A DNA stretch of 64,000 nt, taken from contig NW_003101659.1 of assembly GCF_000003855.2 (NCBI RefSeq), forward strand, positions 27,475-91,474, given 5' to 3'. The position numbers and the translations under genes are program-made. Position 1 is the first letter of the stretch. Each line of letters opens with the position of its first letter. The DNA is from Blastomyces gilchristii SLH14081. Its lineage: Eukaryota; Ascomycota; Eurotiomycetes; Onygenales; Ajellomycetaceae. Below are positions 22,559 through 34,975 of the stretch, piece by piece. Under the pieces are notes generated by a model, which was given only the letters and a program-made list of their open reading frames with translations, was not told where the DNA came from and made no database searches.

Positions 22559-24103
22559 GATAAAATACGTCTCAGCTTTCAGGGCTTCGGTTCGGCTCGA
22601 TGTTAAGAGTACATAACCGATACAAGTGCAGCATTTTAACTCTTTGTAATGTATGTACTGTACCTTTCGTCATTTCGCAGGCCCGTCTTCTTTTTTCTCC
22701 TTTTTTTTTTTTATAATAGTACGTTAGAGGTTTTGAATAGAAAAGGCCAATGCCGCAACACTTACACCACTACTAATCCGTATTTTCGCACTGAATAGCG
22801 CAATCAACCATAAGATTGATTCATAAACCCAGACCAATCCGGGAGAACTGTCCAAGTGGGGAATAATGAGGCCGTGTAGTAGCAGCCTCTACTCCGTACT
22901 ATGGCAGAGAAAGGCGATCTGGCGGGAGAAACGGCACGACGCGACAAGATATTATTTTTAGTATTCGCATCTCCGGTTCATGTTTTATTTAGAAGTTAGA
23001 TATATACTTTTCTGTGCTTGCGAGTACGACTCTACGGAGTACATACGCTGTACATATACAAGCCTCTCCCTTCGAATTTCCCCATATCTGGCTCATTGTC
23101 TGGTCTGCCACTACTCCGTACTCATGTAGAGGGGAGGGATTTCAATTGTCCAAAGCCGCCACATCCAGGGCCTCAATGCAACCTTGGAATGCGAGCTGCG
23201 GAGGATTATCAGCGATACCCGCAGCCAACCCAGGATAAGCTGGCCCCTGGTTGATGGATGGTTATTCTTATTTGGAGGAGCGGGTTAGCCTGCGTGTTAA
23301 CCTGCGTGTTATAAATCAACGTTGGTGCCAGAGATCAACCTTCTTCTTGTCTACGCGCAGCGTATTTGCTTGCCTAGCTAAAGTTAGTTAAAAAGTTAGT
23401 TAACTTAAGTTAGCTGTTTTAACTTACTTATTAATAATTGCGCGCGCCCTCGACAACAACAATTACTTACAGCAGGAACGACTCTCGCGCGTGCGGGGGG
23501 AATCGATATCAATATTTATTCAAAAAAAGAAAAAAGAAAAGAAAAGAAAAGAAAAGGTTATAAATTCAACCCCCATTGAAATTGAAGGCACAACCCAAAC
23601 TCAACACAATATCTGCCTTGAAAAAACATCCAACCATGGGCCAGAGTCAACCCAGGACCCCAACACCTCCTCAGCCTGTTATTTTGCGCATTGCAGGAGT
23701 GTGGGTGGTGGCTAGGGCCGATCGTGGTTGATTTTCAATTTCATTGTATCAATCCTCCTGAACCACCGCCGCCATTCAAAAGAAACCACAAAAGGCTTTC
23801 CAGGCGGTTGCGATATTAAGCAAGTAAGTCAGTGTAGAAGGATTGAGCCAGTCACTCACCTCAACCCCACTCGCTGCATAAACAATATATATCTTCGTCT
23901 ACACTGCTTGCTATTACATTTGCAATTATTCCCCCCGCCTGTCTTCCTCTCTCCACCCCCTTTGTCCTTCAATGCACACCCTCGCGACAGCTCACTTGCG
24001 GCTAATGGACGGCGACTTTCTGGACTCCGCTGCCCTCCACTGCCCTGGCGATCCCCTAACTCGTTCTTGATTCAAAAGAAAAAGAAAAAAAAAAGCTCGC
24101 AAT
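21996..24103. other. Intergenic/promoter region with simple repeats
   Basis: No gene was recognised. It contains an AT microsatellite (about 22398-22435), a TAA/TGA trinucleotide array (22504-22558), three TACTCCGTA words (22890, 23033, 23112), a GAAAA-rich tract (23521-23556) and, just before the WD40 gene start, a pyrimidine-rich leader (23930-24060). Confidence 0.5.
22504..22558 (+). repeat. Trinucleotide microsatellite (TAA)n(TGA)n
   Basis: About 7 TAA units followed directly by about 11 TGA units. Confidence 0.95.
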
Positions 24104-27100
24104 ATGGACCAGGACGGTGGCATGCACAGGAGGAGGGAGCATGACGGAGGACCTGTTTCCGAAGGTACGTAGCGCATTTTTATTTCTATTGCCCATTTGG
24201 TCTGCCAGGTAGTGCGTGCGTCGCGGGCAGGGATGCTTCACGTTTAAATATTATATTCGACGCTATTCGCAAGCCCCCAATTGCTGTATCTCTCTCTTCA
24301 GCCCGTCAAGCGTTGACTCTCGTGTTCCTCCTACACGTTGTTGTTCGATCAGCCATTCGATAGGTCCGAAAGCCTAGACTCGTGCAGGACGCTGATTAAG
24401 AAGGGAGCACAGTGGCAGGAAATGGAGCTTCTACAAGTCACAGCAGCCCCTTGCTGCAACCTCCAGATGCGCGCAAGGCGTCTCGAACAAGCACAGCCAA
24501 TACGGCCAGTTACAAAGCTGAGGAGCGCAACCTTCACAACGATAGCAAGCCCCCACTAGTCAAAAGCCATACGGCGATTCCCACCACCAAGCCACCAGTG
24601 GCAGCAGCAGCCTCACCTTCGTTGTCTCAACCGCAGTTCAAACTTTCGAGTACAAGTAATCAGGAATCACAATGTCAGGCCCTGATCGATCCTCTATCCC
24701 AGGTATGTCCTTTTTTTTTGATTATTTCTATATGCCACCAAGAAGACGCCAGGAGCGACGAAAATAAGTCGTCATTCCCTTATCTACCAAAAAAAAAAAT
24801 GGCCCTCTACCTGCTCTATTCTCCATATTCGTAAAATATGACCCCGGAGGGAACCGGAATTACTAGACTGTGGACTCCCTTGCTGATTGCTTGTGTTTCT
24901 CTTTGCGCCTTACAAGCATATCCTCCAACGAACGAATACAGATAGATCAAACCCCCCAAGATTACGAACTCAAGGAAAATCTGACACGGAACCAGGTGGG
25001 TCGGAGTTCCAATGGGCCCTTACCCAAGAAGACTCTTCGTCTGGAATATTAAGAGAAGCAAGCCTATATCAGAAAAATTCTAAGGAAAAGAAGTAAGTTT
25101 TTCGAATTCCCTGTTCTGGAAGTCACCAGCATTCCCCCTTGCGCAAGGAGGATTGGTAGATTCGTTTCCTTGCCTCGCTATTTGAGCGTTTTTCTGAAAG
25201 GCCTCTTGTTTCTAAGAGTCGCTAACAACATCATTTCTTCACCGATTTTCACTTGACTCTAGGAAAGGCGTTTCATTCTTGAGCCGTATCATCGGCAGCA
25301 AGAAGAAAACCTCCGCTGAGTGGAAAGACGATGTCTCTGAAACGGGCGAGATCCGTGCCACCGGTATGGACGCTGAAGTATTTGCTCAACCGATAGGATT
25401 TATCCCTCGATATCCCCCGCCACCGAAATATATCAAAGTTCGCTCTCATTACAAGAAGGATAAAGACTTTAACCGCCTGTTTATCGCTCAAGAGCTCTGT
25501 GGTACTTGTTCTTCCACCAAGAACAAGTCATTAGATGGCAAGGATAGTTCAACCGGTTCAGAAGAGATTCCAGCAACCGGTAAGGCAATATGGGCCCTTG
25601 AGTTTTCCGAGGATGGAAAATTCCTAGCTGCAGCTGGGCAGGATAAAAAGGTTCGCGTTTGGGCTGTCATTGCCACACGCGAGGATCGCCAGGCGCATGA
25701 GATTGAAGAAGAGGCCCAGAACGACAAGCCATTCATACGACTAAGAGCACCTGTGTTTAAGTTTCAACCTGTACGGGAATATGAATCGCACACCGCGAGC
25801 ATTGTTGATTTGACTTGGAGCAAGGTACGTGTTTTGGTGTTTTGGGCGACCCCTTCCGCTAAACCAAACCGTTTAATTTTGACAAGGTGCTAATTGGACT
25901 CTTTGAAGAATAATTTCTTGCTGTCCACATCGATGGATAAAACAGTTCGATTGTGGCATGTTACGAGAAACGAATGCCTTTGTTGCTTTAAACATAACGA
26001 CTTTGTCACGTCCGTGCAATTTCATCCCCAAGACGATCGTTTTTTCCTCGCTGGGTCTCTAGATTCAAAGTTACGGTTATGGAGCATACCAGACAAGAGT
26101 GTAGCGTTTGTGACTACCCTCCCTGACATGATAACCTCTGTGGCTTTTACCCCTGACGGGAAGTACTCTATTGCTGGCTGCCGGAACGGACTCTGTCTCA
26201 TCTATGACACGGACGGTTTGAAAATTCATTCCCAAATCCATGTGAGATCAGCACGCGGGCTGAATGCCAAGGGCAGTAAAATAACCGGAATTGACACGAT
26301 CGTACAACCACCTAACAATCCCAACGGCTTAGTGAAGCTTCTCATCACAAGCAATGACTCTCGAATCCGTCTATATAACTTTAGGGATCGCACACTGGAG
26401 GTGAAGTTTCGAGGGAACGAAAATCATTCTAGTCAAATTCGGGCTACATTCAGCAGCGATGGCAAATATGTTATATGTGGAAGTGAGGATAGGAAAGTGT
26501 ATATATGGCCTATCGCCTCTCCGGAAAGGGACCCAGAGAAGCGCGCTGTTGAGATCTTCGAAGCACACCCCTCTGTCGTCACGACCGCTATTTTCGCTCC
26601 GAATAAAACTAGACAGTTGCTTGGGGCGACTGGTGACCTCCTTTATGACCTTTGCAATCCACCTCCTATTACTCTTGTTAGCCAAGCACCGTCTGTGGCG
26701 TCTAAACCAACTACTGATGCCGGTGGCTCCCGGGAAGGGTCGTTGGCACCCACCCCCAGAAGCTCTACATTTCCACTTACTCGGAAACCAGAAGAGTTCC
26801 AGCCACCTTCAACGAAATTTTCTCACCCTTGCGGAAACATAATCATCGCTGCAGATGCCAATGGCACCATCAAAGCTTTTCGACAGGATTGTGGATACCA
26901 TAAACTGCGGAGTGATGTGTGGGATACTGGCTTTTCGCGAAGGATTCTTGGCCGAAACAATTCCTTCTCTACACGCCACAGTATTGCTTCATCATTAGGC
27001 AAAGACTCCATTCACAAAACACCATCCGAGCGCATATTATCATGGCGAAACACAGTAATGGGCGCGGAAAACTCCAGCTTTGACAACCTTCGCTCCAGCC

Positions 27101-27819
27101 TATCCATGAGAACCCGAAGCATCTCTCCTCGCAAGTCCTCCACAAAACAAAAGGAAAAGAATAAGGATAAGCCTCAGCGGGGCCGGGGCCAGGGCCAGGG
27201 CCACAACCCAAGCGTTGTTTTCAACCCAGCGGAAGAGCCGTCCATACGTTCGTTCTCCCCCGCTTTCTCATCTAAACAACCCTCCATGATAGACAGACCC
27301 TCTTCCGGTACTGCAGCATCCTCTGAATGTATTCCACAGCAGCAGACACCGCGAGAACCACATACCAGCAACAAGCATGAACGCCGCCACAGCGAAAATC
27401 TCAGACCAGCAGCAATAAGAGCGTGTTCGCCAGATAACCTCCTGCTATTGGATGACCAGAGCTACATGTACTGGAATAAGGATGCGTTCGCCTCCCAAGC
27501 GTCAGGCAACCTGCGGCCCGTTGAGTCGCTTGAGCATGACGAGCGGCACCCGTTCGTACGACAGGTGAGTAAGGTGAGCACGTTGAGTAGTGATATTCTT
27601 TCCTCGGAGGTGGATTTTTATCATGCTCGTGCCGAGAATGGTCGAGGTTATGGAGATTGTGGTGGTGATGATGAGGAAGAGGAAGGGGGGGAGGATGATG
27701 ACGTTGATGGGGAGGATCTCAGGTGTCCACGGTGTCGGGGGGAAAATTTCCGTGCGATGCGCATGAAGAGTGGGGATCCGAAGTTGATATGTGTTGGGTG
27801 TCGGTTTCCTGCGCGGTGA
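24104..27819 (+). CDS. WDR44/Dgr2-like WD40 repeat protein with C-terminal zinc ribbon
   Basis: The exons read 24104-24164, 24413-24702, 24917-25092, 25263-25824 and 25909-27819 (999 residues); all joins keep frame. The N-terminal third is polar and low-complexity. WD repeats begin near residue 282 (AIWALEFSEDGKFLAAAGQD) and continue through [23 protein letters not shown], spliced across intron 4, to about residue 600. A long Ser/Arg-rich region follows. The end carries an acidic stretch and two CxxC pairs (near 970 and 992), a likely zinc ribbon. The arrangement matches fungal proteins related to yeast Dgr2 and animal WDR44, a Rab11-binding protein, so a role in vesicle traffic is possible but inferred. 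The first exon and start are the least certain parts. Confidence 0.8.
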
Positions 27820-28013
27820 TGGAGGGAACGAGGGAATTACTCGTATGGTTTATGAAATCTGATTTTGATAGAAGGGGACGAACGGACGATTAGTCTAACG
27901 TTTCGTGCACCTGTGTGTTTCTTCACTTTTTATTTTTTAGTTTCTTTTTGGCAAGGGGTTTCGCTTTTTGGCTGGTTGGTAGCTCTTGGTTTATTGGTAT
28001 TGTCATTATTATT

Positions 28014-28070
<57 letters not shown>

Positions 28071-29077
28071 GGAGTAGTTGGGATATACAGGTTTATATAA
28101 AAAGGCTGCGCACATTATCTGAAGAAACACGTATCTAAAAGAGATATGCAAAAACCTGTGGTCGATATGATAACAATAGTATACAATTTATGAATCTTAT
28201 TCGAACAAAGAANNNNNNNNNNNNNNNNNNNNNNNNNNNNNNNNNNNNNNNNNNNNNNNNNNNNNNNNNNNNNNNNNNNNNNNNNNNNNNNNNNNNNNNN
28301 NNNNNNNNNNNNCATAATCCGTATGAATAGCAAATATCTGATCATGATAGGGAGGTATATTATGGGATGAATATATGTATATTTCGGGAATATTCCAGGC
28401 TGTTTTTTGTCTCTTCAAAATGACTGAATGGACATTCAATTTTCATATATTTTTTCGGATATAGTTAAAATGTATGTACTTGGTTGGTATGGTATGTGAG
28501 ATAAATAAACTCCAACCCAAGCTCTGACGCCGATATAAATGGCGGCTAACGTTGCGGCTCCAATTTTTCACTTTCCCCACTCCACCACACTCACACCACC
28601 ACGTCTATTTGCTCCAACAAAACACCCCATGTTAACACCCGATAACCTTCTGATATAACTTCCGTATTACTTACCACTTGGGTACACATCTATCTTCTTC
28701 TATATGTACGAATCATAAACCAATTAACAGACCTTGCAGACTTTCCTCCACGTCGAGCAAGAGCAAAAAAAAAAAAAAAAAAAAAAAAACCCCTTCGAAA
28801 GTCCGCGTATCATCCCTCTCGATAGACCCTTGGACCTTGAACAGAGGTTTACATACCTGGCCAATACTTCAATACTTTGAGCATATATGTATAACGAAAT
28901 CATACCTCGACACCGCCCTGCATAATTGAAAGCAGATAGCGGGCGGCTAAACCCAGGCGCATCCTGTTGGAGATCAACCACCTTGACCGAAGTACGCTCA
29001 GCGGTTTGAGCTCTGAGGTGAAATCGGTGCCAGTATTGATCCTGAGCGAGTGGAAGAGGGAAGCGAAAACCACAAAA
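27820..29077. other. Intergenic with homopolymers and an assembly gap
   Basis: Poly-T of about 55 (28015-28069), a 100-base N gap (28213-28312) and poly-A of about 25 (28765-28790). It includes the promoter of the SRP9/21 gene. No gene was recognised. Confidence 0.7.
28213..28312. other. Assembly gap (100 N)
   Basis: Exactly 100 N characters, probably a scaffold join of unknown true size. Confidence 0.99.
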
Positions 29078-29706
29078 ATGCCGTACCTATCCACTTCACA
29101 GGAATATCTAGAGCAGTCAGCGCTCCTGCTCCAGGCTTATCCAGACACGGTATGTCGAGTGAGAGCCCTGATCAATAGTTATTTATGCATCCAAGCGCAA
29201 ATATACAAATATATCACTAACACCGCCCTCCTTCTCTTTAATCCCTTCAGACCCGAATAACAACAAAATACTCATACCCTCGCCCCAAAAAATCATCATC
29301 CCAACCCACCTCCACGAAACCAAAACCCGCCCCTACAGGTACCTCGACACCATCCACACAGACTCAATCACAATCACAGACACAAACACAAACACCAACC
29401 CCCGCAACCATAACCCTCAAAACCTTCCATCCAACCAGCGGCATCTGCCTCAAATACCGCACGAACAAAGCCGCGGAAGTCGGCCGGCTGATTGCTGGCC
29501 TGGGCAAATTGGCGAGCGGCGCGCCGGTTGTTGAGCCAATAGCAGCAGATACCGGTATGGCTGGGGATACGGAGATGACAGATGCTGCGACTGCGCCTGC
29601 GTCTGCGACTGCGACTACATCGGGACCCGGTGCTGGTGCTGGTGGAAAGGGTTCTAGCAGTGGTGGTGGGGGGAAATCGAAGAAGAAAGGGAAGGGGAAG
29701 AAGTAG
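29078..29706 (+). CDS. SRP21: Signal recognition particle SRP9/SRP21 subunit
   Basis: This SRP Alu-domain protein is part of the particle that targets nascent secretory proteins to the ER. Exons 29078-29149 and 29251-29706 give 175 residues. Exon 1 encodes MPYLSTSQEYLEQSALLLQA and splices phase 0 at a GTATGT donor to TRITTKYSYP, the start of the SRP9/21 fold. The second fold half is ITLKTFHPTSGICLKYRTNK, then GRLIAGLGKLASG. A Thr/Gln-rich insert separates the halves, as in fungal Srp21. The tail is Gly-rich and ends in a lysine cluster (KSKKKGKGKK), consistent with RNA contact. Confidence 0.85.
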
Positions 29707-30572
29707 GCTATTTTGATATTATTTATTTATTGCCCCTCCCCCTTTCATTTTCAGGTACATAATTATGGGATTTTCTATTGAGAGAGATCATGAGACTCGA
29801 AACATGGGACCGGATACAATAGATGGCTACTTCAAGAGTATTTTTCTCCCTCGTTTATTGTTTATAGAAAATATCTGACATAAATTATCCGCGCTGTGGT
29901 TGGTTAAATTGATTCATACATACATGACAGAGTCAAGAGCCATGATTCCGGTGGCCTCATCCTTGTGTTCCACCCCAAGCCATATTTGCACCTGTATAAC
30001 TCGGATGGGCGGAAGGCTTTTTCATCAGTGACGTTATATATTTGGCTGCTAAAAACTAGATTATGCAAAAGAGCAGACAGAAATTTCTCATCTCCGCCTG
30101 CCCTTTGCTTTTCTTGTTTCTGGGACACATTTTGAAATTGAGGATAAACATAATGCAAGATACAACATAAGACGGGCAAGGACAGGAGTAAAAATATAAA
30201 TAAATAGTAGGAGACGCCGTAACCCAATACGTAAGAATTTGTCATGAGACCCAGCCGGTAAAACGATGAGGACGAAGGAAAAAGGAACATCAAATGCAGT
30301 CATGGAGCCAATATTACGAGGTGAGAGGGGAAAAAAAGATAACAGAAAAACACATAAGCGAGTACAATGCACCAAAAAGAGCCACACATAGAAGTACAGG
30401 TTATCCGAGGCAGAAACCACTAGAGGGTATCTGAAGTGTAGAAATATACACTGTGACTGGGGGTATGAAGTCCGAAACAAGAAAGTAGAATGGGGGGTAT
30501 ATGCGTCACAGACGTCAAATACAAGATGGAGAGGAGTCTATCCATCCCAAGAAAGCAATGACACGAAACAGT
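29707..30572. other. Intergenic between convergent SRP21 and RNR2
   Basis: 3' regions of both genes; only short shadow frames, nothing recognised. Confidence 0.5.
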
Positions 30573-32054
30573 TTAGAAGTCTTCGTCGAAGGTGAATGCA
30601 CCTCCATTCTCGATCTGCTTCTCCGTTTCTTCAGTAGCAGCTTCTTTCTTGGTGCTTGCCATGACACCGGCTTTTTGGTAGTCGCCAACACGCTTTTCAA
30701 AGAAGTTGGTCTTGCCAGCTAGCGAGATGTTGTCCATGAAGTCAAATGGGTTGGTGGAGTTGTAGACTTTCTTGTTGCCCAATGCAACGAGGAGGCGGTC
30801 AGCGACAAACTCGATGTATTGGCACATGAGCTTGGCGTTCATTCCGAGAAGCGCGACTGGGAGCGCATCTGAGAGGAATTCCTGCTCTATCGTGACGGCC
30901 TCCGTGATGATCCTCTCAACCGCCTCTGGGCTGGGGCGGTGGCGGAGGTGGGAGAAGAGAAGACAGGCGAAATCAGTGTGTAAGCCCTCGTCACGAGAGA
31001 TAAGCTCGTTAGAAAAGGTAAGGCCAGGCATGAGACCCCGTTTCTTGAGCCAGAAGATAGAAGCAAAGGATCCACTAAAGAAGATGCCTTCGACAGCTGC
31101 GAAGGCGACGAGGCGCTGCGCGAAGCTAGATTCTTTATCTTCGATCCACCGGATGGCCCAATCAGCCTTCTTGCGGATGCATGGAACTAGAGAACGCGTT
31201 AGGTGGAAATTTCTCTAAAATTAGAGTGGGGAAGAATCCATACTGGTGTCAATGGCATCGAACAGATAAGTTCGCTGCTTTGGCTCTTTGATATACGTGT
31301 CGATTAGGAGAGAGTAAGTCTCGGAATGAATATTCTCCATCATGATCTGGAAGCCGTAGAAGCAGCGAGCCTCAGGAACCTGAACTTCACTGCTGAAACG
31401 CTCGACCAGGTTCTCGTTGACAATGCCATCCGAGGCAGCGAAGAATGCCAAGACATGGGAGATAAAGTATCGCTCATCATCGTTCAATCTGTTGTTCCAA
31501 TCGTGAAGATCTTTTGATAGATCAATTTCTTCTGCAGTCCAGAATGACGCCTCCGCTTTCTTATACATTTGCCAGATCTATATTGAATCGCGTTAGTTTA
31601 GCTTTTAGGACGTGTTGAGAAGGAAAAACACCACTTTACGCGTGACGCGTCGAAGGGAGTGGGAACATACCTCGTGATATTTAAGTGGAAACAAAACAAA
31701 TCTGTTTGGGTTCTCCTGGAGCAATGGCTCCTCTGCCTCGAGCGCTTTCATTCCAGTCAGAGCTTTCTTCTCTGTCTCCTCTGGTCTCAGAGGCGTAGTC
31801 TCTTTCTTCTCAAGCAGCTTGGGGTCAAGGACGAGAGCGACGGGCGTCGTAGCATTTTCCTTGCCGGTAGGCTCGAAGTTGAGCTTCTTAGCAGGAGAGT
31901 CATTCATTTTCAGGTTTTCCAGCGAGGATGCAGTCTACATGAAGCTGTTAGCTGCACACGGTCATCTATTATCATGGACGCGTCGGGTACGAGGGGAGTA
32001 GCGCGTGGAGGCTCAGAAGCATACCTGTTTCGACGGGCTGACTTGAGAAGCCAT
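30573..32054 (-). CDS. RNR2: Ribonucleoside-diphosphate reductase small subunit (R2)
   Basis: R2 supplies the di-iron tyrosyl radical for conversion of ribonucleotides to deoxyribonucleotides. Exons 32054-32025, 31934-31671, 31577-31244 and 31186-30573 give 413 residues. The iron and radical residues are in place: D148 (AASDGIV), E179, H182 and Y186 (ENIHSETY), then E in AAVEGIFF and E/H in RDEGLHTDF. The spacing of 31 between D148 and E179 and E-x2-H-x3-Y match class Ia R2. The C-terminus FTFDEDF is the heptapeptide type that docks R1. Four ACGCGT boxes lie in the three introns (31194, 31638, 31645, 31978) and ACGCGA boxes lie in the promoter (about 32225 and 32267), suggesting MBF-type G1/S control. 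Confidence 0.97.
31187..31243 (-). promoter_or_regulatory. RNR2 intron 3 with MCB-like box
   Basis: A 57-base intron holding ACGCGT at 31194-31199, the core of the MluI cell-cycle box. Confidence 0.45.
31638..31650 (-). promoter_or_regulatory. Paired MCB-like boxes in RNR2 intron 2
   Basis: ACGCGTGACGCGT: two ACGCGT cores one base apart, inside intron 2 (31578-31670). Confidence 0.5.
31978..31983 (-). promoter_or_regulatory. MCB-like box in RNR2 intron 1
   Basis: ACGCGT inside intron 1 (31935-32024), 71-76 bases downstream of the start codon. Confidence 0.45.
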
Positions 32055-32394
32055 TGTAGCGAGTATTAAGACACAGTGAAACAATTGAGACAATAGAGAC
32101 GAGAAGTTGCGTGGTGTGAGAACAGCAAACCTGGTGTTGAGGGTGAGATGGGAGATTGAAGATACAAACGATGGCGAGGGCGAAGAAATAAATAGGCAGG
32201 CAGGCAACACGCTAAGTCACGGGACTACGCGAATCAGCGCGACTTCGGCAGCAAACAAATCACGTAAACGCGAGGTGGGTTTGCATTGTTTGTTTTGTCC
32301 TGTCACGTCATTGCTTGGCACCTTTCGACCAAATCAGAAATTCTGCGCTTCAAATTGGTAAACGATTTACACAACACTTGCATAGGCACTCAAG

Positions 32395-32595
32395 GAGTCT
32401 CTATACTCTGGGGCCACTATTCCCTGAGGCCTCTGTACCCAGAGAGTCTCTATACCTGGTGATTTCTTACCTGGAGGTCTCTATATCTGGGGGAGCTCTA
32501 TCTCAGACGCCTCCATATCTGGGGATCTCTATACCTGGGGGGCTCTATCACACCTTGGGGGCTCTATACACCTGAGAGCGTTCTATAACTGGGAT
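32395..32595 (+). repeat. Degenerate minisatellite, about 17-bp unit
   Basis: About 12 imperfect copies of a unit like GTCTCTATACCTGGGGA, with CTCTATA and CTGGGG as the best conserved parts. It lies between the RNR2 promoter and the 3' end of the GH16 gene. Confidence 0.8.
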
Positions 32596-32777
32596 CATGA
32601 AAATGTTGTGAGATCTGTCAAGGAATACTCCTAACAATGTCTATATCTATATACATGATAACGAATGGGGTATGTACATGTACATGTACACACGCAACAT
32701 GCGATGGTCCAACGAAATTTGAAATAAGCCAAGAAAAGCATCAGAAAATGACATGAAACTGGGTCAAGCTCCTCGTG

Positions 32778-33975
32778 TTAATATGCGGCATCATTCTTGG
32801 CGAAGACACGGACATATTTAACAAGCCAGAACGCGCCCTTGAACTCGGTCGGATTATTCTGCACAAATTCCCGGCATGTCGGAGCTCTCGCTGCACAGCT
32901 GCTGCTAGACCAGACATTACCAGCCCAATCGCCACAGAACGTGATGTCGAAAACCTACGGGATGATACGTTAGCTACCACATCTGGAAGTTTGTGTGTCA
33001 AGAACAAAGCAATCAAGCAATGACATACGATCCTCTGCAGCTTAATGTGAGCGGCAATGTCACATTGACCCTGGAACTGGGCCATCGGCCTAGGCCACGA
33101 CGCTGGATCTGGGGTTCTAGCAATGATATCCTTAGGGATATCATTACGTGGGAAGAACCACACGGTGACTGCAGATGGTGTTATTTCTGTGGCGTACACT
33201 CCGCCTCCATTTGCGTTGAATCCAGCACCGTACGATGCCGTGTCCGAGGAGCTGATGCCACAACCGGCGTTGGGGGGTTGTCCCGCAGCATTGACATCGC
33301 AGTTCGATGTCAGGATGGTGCCCGTGAAACTTCCCGAGTTAGTAATACTGCAACCGTAGTTGGTGTGCATGGACATTAAGTTAGTAGCTTGCGTGTTGAC
33401 TCCTTCCACAATATCAATTTCGCCATTATTAGGCCAGTTTGGCCCAACGGTCCAGCTGATGGGAGGTTATAACTTTGTCAGTCTGGTTCTTCATTGATAC
33501 GAGAACTCACCTCGGAGGATAATCTATGTTTTTACTTACAATGCAGGCCAGGTCCCGCAAATCCCACCGGGCATGTGCTCAATGTCCGTGATTATCAGGC
33601 CTTTATCATATTCCTTCTTGCTGCTAACTCGAACACTAGATCGCCCTCTTCCGGAGGCGACGTTTGTGCTATCGACTCCCATATATATAACGTCGTCTGT
33701 AGAAGAGACTAGCCCCTGATATCTCGCGGTGGTTCGATCGAGATAATTGACATATCCATGAGTAGGATCGTCACCCTAGAATATACAAACTAGTGAGCAG
33801 ATATTCCGGCTGGGTTACACTCAGCTAAATGACGATCGATGCCAGGACTCACCGAGAAGAAATCAAATGCCTGGAAAAAGGTCCTCGCTGTATAGTCGTC
33901 TATCAGAGTATATGCCGCTTGGGAAAAGACGACAAAACTATTCACACAAATACGGATAGATACGGATAAATGCAT
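32778..33975 (-). CDS. Secreted glycoside hydrolase family 16 endo-1,3(4)-beta-glucanase
   Basis: It should cleave beta-1,3 or mixed-linkage glucans, as cell-wall remodelling or extracellular degradation. Exons 33975-33853, 33775-33540, 33455-33029 and 32954-32778 give 320 residues. The N-terminus MHLSVSIRICVNSFVVFSQA is a likely signal peptide. The catalytic motif GEIDIVEG places the nucleophile and acid/base at about E132 and E137. VWFFPRNDIP and VFDITFCGDWAG are typical of the fungal MlgA/EngA type, where the joins at introns 2 and 3 restore the family sequence. Cysteines are frequent, fitting secretion. No GPI signal or binding module is seen at the C-terminus (FAKNDAAY). Confidence 0.93.
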
Positions 33976-34725
33976 CGTGCCAATACGGTATCAATGAAGT
34001 CTATCAAAATCCAAAGGAAGCAAAAAAAGAATAAAAGCCTGGGAATAAGATATAAGGAGAGTGCCGGCAAATTTGGGAGATTAAATATCCTCACCGGGCA
34101 CGCCGTTCTTTATCGCTCACAAGAACGGTCTTCCCGGGGCGGAGAGATAATTCCATGAGGAGGAGAAGGCGTGAGGGAACGGACAAACCAAATCGTCTTC
34201 CCTTGCAAAATTCATTTGCATCCGCAGCACATGGAGAAGTCATTTCAGCATGCCTACTCTTCGTCCGGGGTGGGCCGGGAATGAACGCAACAGTGGAGGA
34301 GGATTGAAACCCAACAGATTTAGCCAACAGCGATATATATACTTATAGCTAAAAGACAAATAGCTGAATTCCATTCGATCAACCATATCTAAAGCATCAT
34401 CTCTGACATCTCTCCGGAGTCCTAGGGCCAACCCCTCTGAAGTTCCTCCAACCTATCTACTACCTTAGTAGCATGGTCGAATACCATGGGACTAGGACCA
34501 AAATATTTAGTAGGCCCATTACCAGATTGATTGGTCCCAGTGCACAATACTGGGACTACTCATACAGTCCTAGTGGGACTACCACGAGTAGGACTACCAG
34601 TGGGACGACTTACCAGTGGGACTACTACTATTAGTTACTACTGTCTAGTCCTCGTCACATTTTTTTAAATGGGATCATGAATTTCATGTTTTAACTTCTA
34701 CACTGTAATATTAAAATCCGTTTTA
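33976..34725. other. GH16 promoter and GGGACTAC-rich stretch
   Basis: Upstream DNA of the GH16 gene. From about 34480 to 34650 the words GGGACTA and AGTGGGACTACC recur 6-8 times in both strands' sense, an irregular repeat. No gene was seen. Confidence 0.55.
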
Positions 34726-34975
34726 CAGAGGATCCTCTCAAAAGTTTGATTAGCACTACGAATTTAAGGTGTAACTAACTTTGTTACAGGCATAAAGTAT
34801 TCTCATTCCCTCTCTTAACCAGAGTTCTAAGAGAGGTTAAAGTCTGTGGCACCTGAATAACCAGCTACAGCTTAACTAAAGCTAGCCTAAATCCCAGGGA
34901 CTTGAGAAATGGAATGATAACAGTATTACAGCTTAAATTCTTAGCACTAATCAAAACTTTTGAGAGGATCCTCCA
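34726..34975 (+). mobile_element. Tc1/mariner-like MITE, 250 bp, with TA duplication
   Basis: Left end CAGAGGATCCTCTCAAAAG and right end (reverse complement) TGGAGGATCCTCTCAAAAG begin inverted repeats of about 50 bases with one indel and several mismatches. TA flanks both sides (34724-34725 and 34976-34977). Short length, long TIRs and a TA site fit a non-autonomous Tc1/mariner-type element. It keeps intact sequence and normal GC, so it is much less mutated than the AT-rich repeats. Confidence 0.75.
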
